DNA from: Scytalidium lignicola
Lineage: Eukaryota > Ascomycota > Leotiomycetes
Direction: 5' to 3'
Assembly: GCA_002812745.2 (NCBI GenBank)
Contig: NCSJ02000138.1
Span: 44,025-108,024 of the forward strand
DNA: 64,000 bases
Below, piece after piece: positions 61,351 through 64,000 of this stretch. The notes under the pieces are model-generated. The model saw only the letters and a list, made by a program, of their open reading frames with translations, was not told where the DNA came from and did not search any database. Each line of letters starts with the position of its first letter. Position 1 is the first letter of the stretch. Made by a program: the position numbers and the translations under genes.

Positions 61351-63229
61351 ATGGAACGGGCAAAACTTCCCATAACCGCCCTTCCAGCCTGGGCAAAACT
61401 CAACAACGTCGACTTCATCGACACTAGCGTGTATAATCTAGACACGAAGGGGTTCGCTCTCAGAGCAGACCGGCAACTCACATCGAAGAACACATTTGAT
61501 GTTCCAACTTTAGTGAGAGTGCCTCATGATCTAGTCCTTTGTGCTGAGAAAGTGGAGGAGCATGCTAAAGTAGATCATCATTTTCGAGAATTACTTGATG
61601 CAGCTGGTCATAAAGTATGAGAAGCTTTTTCTTATCTAATTTTTTGTTTCTTTCCATTTACGGCATGTATCTATCTGCAAGTTCCCTTTGTCTCCAACCC
61701 CAGCTTGTTTCGTCGGGATTTTAGCAATATAAGGAAATTCCGAGATTTGATTCCGAGACTAATTCCGAAATTTACAGTCTTTAAGAGGAGATATACTTTT
61801 GTTTCTCTTGATACAAATTAGTATTTCTTCGTCTACTGATGATGGTAATGTTGGGGTTTCGAACCCCTGGACTGAGTATGTCAAGATGTTGCCGGACGAC
61901 GTGCCAGTCCCTACGATGTGGACTGAGGATGAGCGACTTATGCTGGCAGGCACTTCTCTCGAGGTATGTTCTACTCTCATTTATGCGGTATTGCTTGATT
62001 AGTATTTTCTAAGATTAGAATTCCGATTCTGGAGTTTAATTTCTTTAAGTATTGGCCTACAGATCCCTAGGATTTCGGCACTAGATGCAACAATTCCCCT
62101 AAATGCTAGACATATATAGGCTTCCATGCTTTCAGAAGCTCAAATTTCGTTTGACTGACTTGAACAGTCGGCTTTAAACGCAAAACTAGCAGCTCTAGTT
62201 CGAGAATTTGAAGATCTTCAAGCAAAGACCGCCAATATAGCATGGTGTCAAAAGTGCTGGTGGCAGAATGGATCGTTACAACTTTCACACTGGACCCTTC
62301 TAGATGCTTGGTACAGGTCCCGCAGTCTCGAGCTACCTCACTCTGGCGAAGCGATGGTTCCTTGTCTCGATATGGCCAACCATGCCGGCGAACCTAATGC
62401 TTATTATGATTATGATCCCAGCTCCGGTCGTGGAGTACAGCTGTTACTACGGGGTGATATTGACGTGGAGCCAGGGGAAGAGATTACAATCAGCTATGAT
62501 ACATCCAAGAGTAATGCTGAAATGGCGTTCAGTTATGGCTTTATCGATATGTCGAGTACTAGGGATCAGTTGGTGCTGAGCCTTGCTTCGCTTCTTGACG
62601 ACCCCATAGCAAATGCAAAGGCAGCGGCTTTTCAGGGGCCACCAGTGATTTACATATCAAGGGAGAATGGCGTGCTGACATGGAAAAGCCCTTTTCTTTA
62701 CTTCTACGCCGTAAATGAGGAAGATGGGCTCCAACTCCGCGTGCTTCAGGAACATGACGGGACCCGTAGTAGGTTGCTGGTATTCTGGCAAGAAGCCGAT
62801 GTCACCGACGCAACAGACACTTTTGAGACTCTTACTCAAGGTCATTCGCTCCAGGGGGTATTCCATGCCCGCGTCCTTGCCCTGGTCCAACGGATTCTTC
62901 AGGAGCAGCTTCAACGATTATATGGGTTTGAGGGCCTGCACTTGTGGGACGATAATTCTAACATCCCAGTTGATCGCAGGAGATGTGCATTGCTACTAAG
63001 GCAGACTGAGGGTAGCCTGCTAGAGGCTACCTGCAAGTTAATAGAAGAACAGGTAGGAAATACAGCAAGACGTGCCGAGAGTGTGATAAGATTTGCTAAC
63101 AATCTAGTATAACAGTGGGAGGCGATCCTGCAAAACGAGATCGTGTTAGAGTATCTCGGATTAAAGGATAATCCCGAAACGGCAGCAGGAGAGTCCGCAG
63201 AAGCCAATGAGGAGGAGGATTTCAGTTGA
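61351..63229 (+). CDS. SET-domain protein lysine methyltransferase (SETD6/RKM-like)
   Basis: Family of non-histone methyltransferases acting on ribosomal or other proteins (class knowledge). Exons 61351-61614, 61778-61963, 62168-63052 and 63116-63229 give 482 aa. Order: MERAKLPITALPAWAKLNNV, then GFALRADRQLTSKNTFDVPT (N-SET), LRGDILLFLLIQISIS, an iSET-like insert with NPWTEYVKMLPDD, then MVPCLDMANHAGEPNAYYDY (the NH motif) and DVEPGEEITISYDTSKSNAE (the ISY motif). A Rubisco-LSMT-like helical C-terminus follows. The last intron has a TTGCTAAC branch point; its AACAG acceptor adds QWEAILQNEIVLEYLGLKDN and an acidic end. Introns 1 and 2 are long for this window (163 and 204 nt). The histone SETs of the Set1/Set2 type are excluded because no post-SET cysteines are present. 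Confidence 0.9.
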
Positions 63230-64000
63230 GGGACGCGGCTAGCGCAGGCCTGCATGTCGTAGCCCTGGTCAAGAGATGCAGAGACCTCCAATCAATCACC
63301 CGCAATACCGTAAACCTCTCCCCGGTTGCGGGCGACTCCATGTTCTATGTTCCAGCTTTGATGTTGGTCCCAAATAGCCACAGGAATATATTGTGGTGGA
63401 GAGTCTAGGCCGTGAGTCAAGCTAGACGAATTCCCGAAGGTTGCCAGGTTAGTAGAAGGTAGGTGCAGCGGAAACAATTAGCGGCACGGTCGGAATAACA
63501 TCGTACCACTTTTTGGCTCTTTGGCTGAGCTGCGACGGTATGGTGACGGAAAGGGGACACAATCTCGAGCACCTCAGTGGAGCCATCTTGGGAAGCCCGG
63601 CAGATACACACGGATATGGGATCATCTCTGGGAAACGTTCGACAAGACTGATCTGGAGAAATGCTGGGGAACCTGGCAACACAATGGGGTACTCCACGAT
63701 TCACGCGAGGTTGTTGTATTCTGTTGTAATTAACGAACATGGCTTTTTTGGAGGAAGCTTCAGATCTGGTGAGCCTCAAGAGATGGCTCGAGCTGCCCCG
63801 CATCAGAACAGGAAACGACGTGGCGAAACTCCAGCATCCCCGAGTGTAATCCCCTTAGCACCCGTTATCTTGCGGTCGAGACGGCCTGGGTCGACATTAG
63901 AGTGCTGAGTCGGTGGCCAGCAAAAGACTGTTGAGCTGCGGTCATACGTCGCACCAGTACGTTACGTACCGTGGCCTATTTCTTGCCCTATTTTACAGCG
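63230..64000. other. Terminal non-coding stretch
   Basis: Overlapping frames on both strands (up to 131 codons) with no recognisable motif. No gene or RNA is called. The window ends here. Confidence 0.5.

Noticed and set aside
61850..61880. Possible tRNA T-arm (GGGG-TTTCGAA-CCCC)
   Set aside because: It lies inside exon 2 of the SET gene, and no acceptor or anticodon stem could be found around it.

Overview
The window is nuclear DNA of a filamentous ascomycete (Pezizomycotina). The evidence is genes with many short GT-AG introns (about 48-240 nt) carrying CTAAC/CTGAC branch points, a group VI hybrid histidine kinase, a full-length ATG2, a cytochrome b5/acyl-CoA dehydrogenase fusion and fungal F-box-like proteins. 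Protein wording and gene structure suggest Leotiomycetes, but that is an impression and was not tested. The sequence is a draft: single Ns occur, nearly all beside homopolymer runs, and one of them (41474) breaks a reading frame.

Left part (1-16.8 kb). A partial F-box-like gene runs off the left edge on the minus strand. After a 3.9 kb non-coding stretch come three plus-strand genes: a SLN1-type osmosensing hybrid histidine kinase, a Sac/hSac2 phosphoinositide phosphatase, and glutathione-dependent formaldehyde dehydrogenase (class III ADH). The last converges on a small minus-strand ubiquitin-like/AN1 zinc-finger gene.

Middle part (16.8-38.3 kb). After a 3.3 kb gap, five minus-strand genes follow in a row: ATG2 (autophagy lipid transfer), an ADGF-type adenosine deaminase, a cytochrome b5-acyl-CoA dehydrogenase, a Nup2-like FG nucleoporin with a Ran-binding domain, and a small SCP2 sterol carrier protein ending in a peroxisomal-type AKL.

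Right part (38.3-64 kb). Plus strand: translin, GPI11/PIG-F (frame broken by an N), an F-box-like protein and, after a 4.6 kb gap, a Dip5-like amino-acid permease. Minus strand: endonuclease III (NTH1). Plus strand again: a flavin polyamine oxidase ending in AKL, a SET-domain protein with an acidic tail, a glycerophosphodiester phosphodiesterase, a small unknown ORF and a second, SETD6/RKM-like SET methyltransferase.

This is mostly ordinary core genome. No secondary-metabolite cluster, transposase gene, tRNA or CRISPR was seen. The genes share broad themes (membrane lipid and phosphoinositide handling, peroxisomal metabolism, stress signalling) but nothing indicates co-regulation. The most unusual items are: the UBL-AN1 protein, whose ubiquitin fold aligns without gaps to ubiquitin and ends in LRGG just before the zinc finger; its two stop-free, multiple-of-three introns; and a dispersed GTACTGTAC palindrome family in the intergenic DNA. 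I did not find anything I could honestly call a new multi-gene system.
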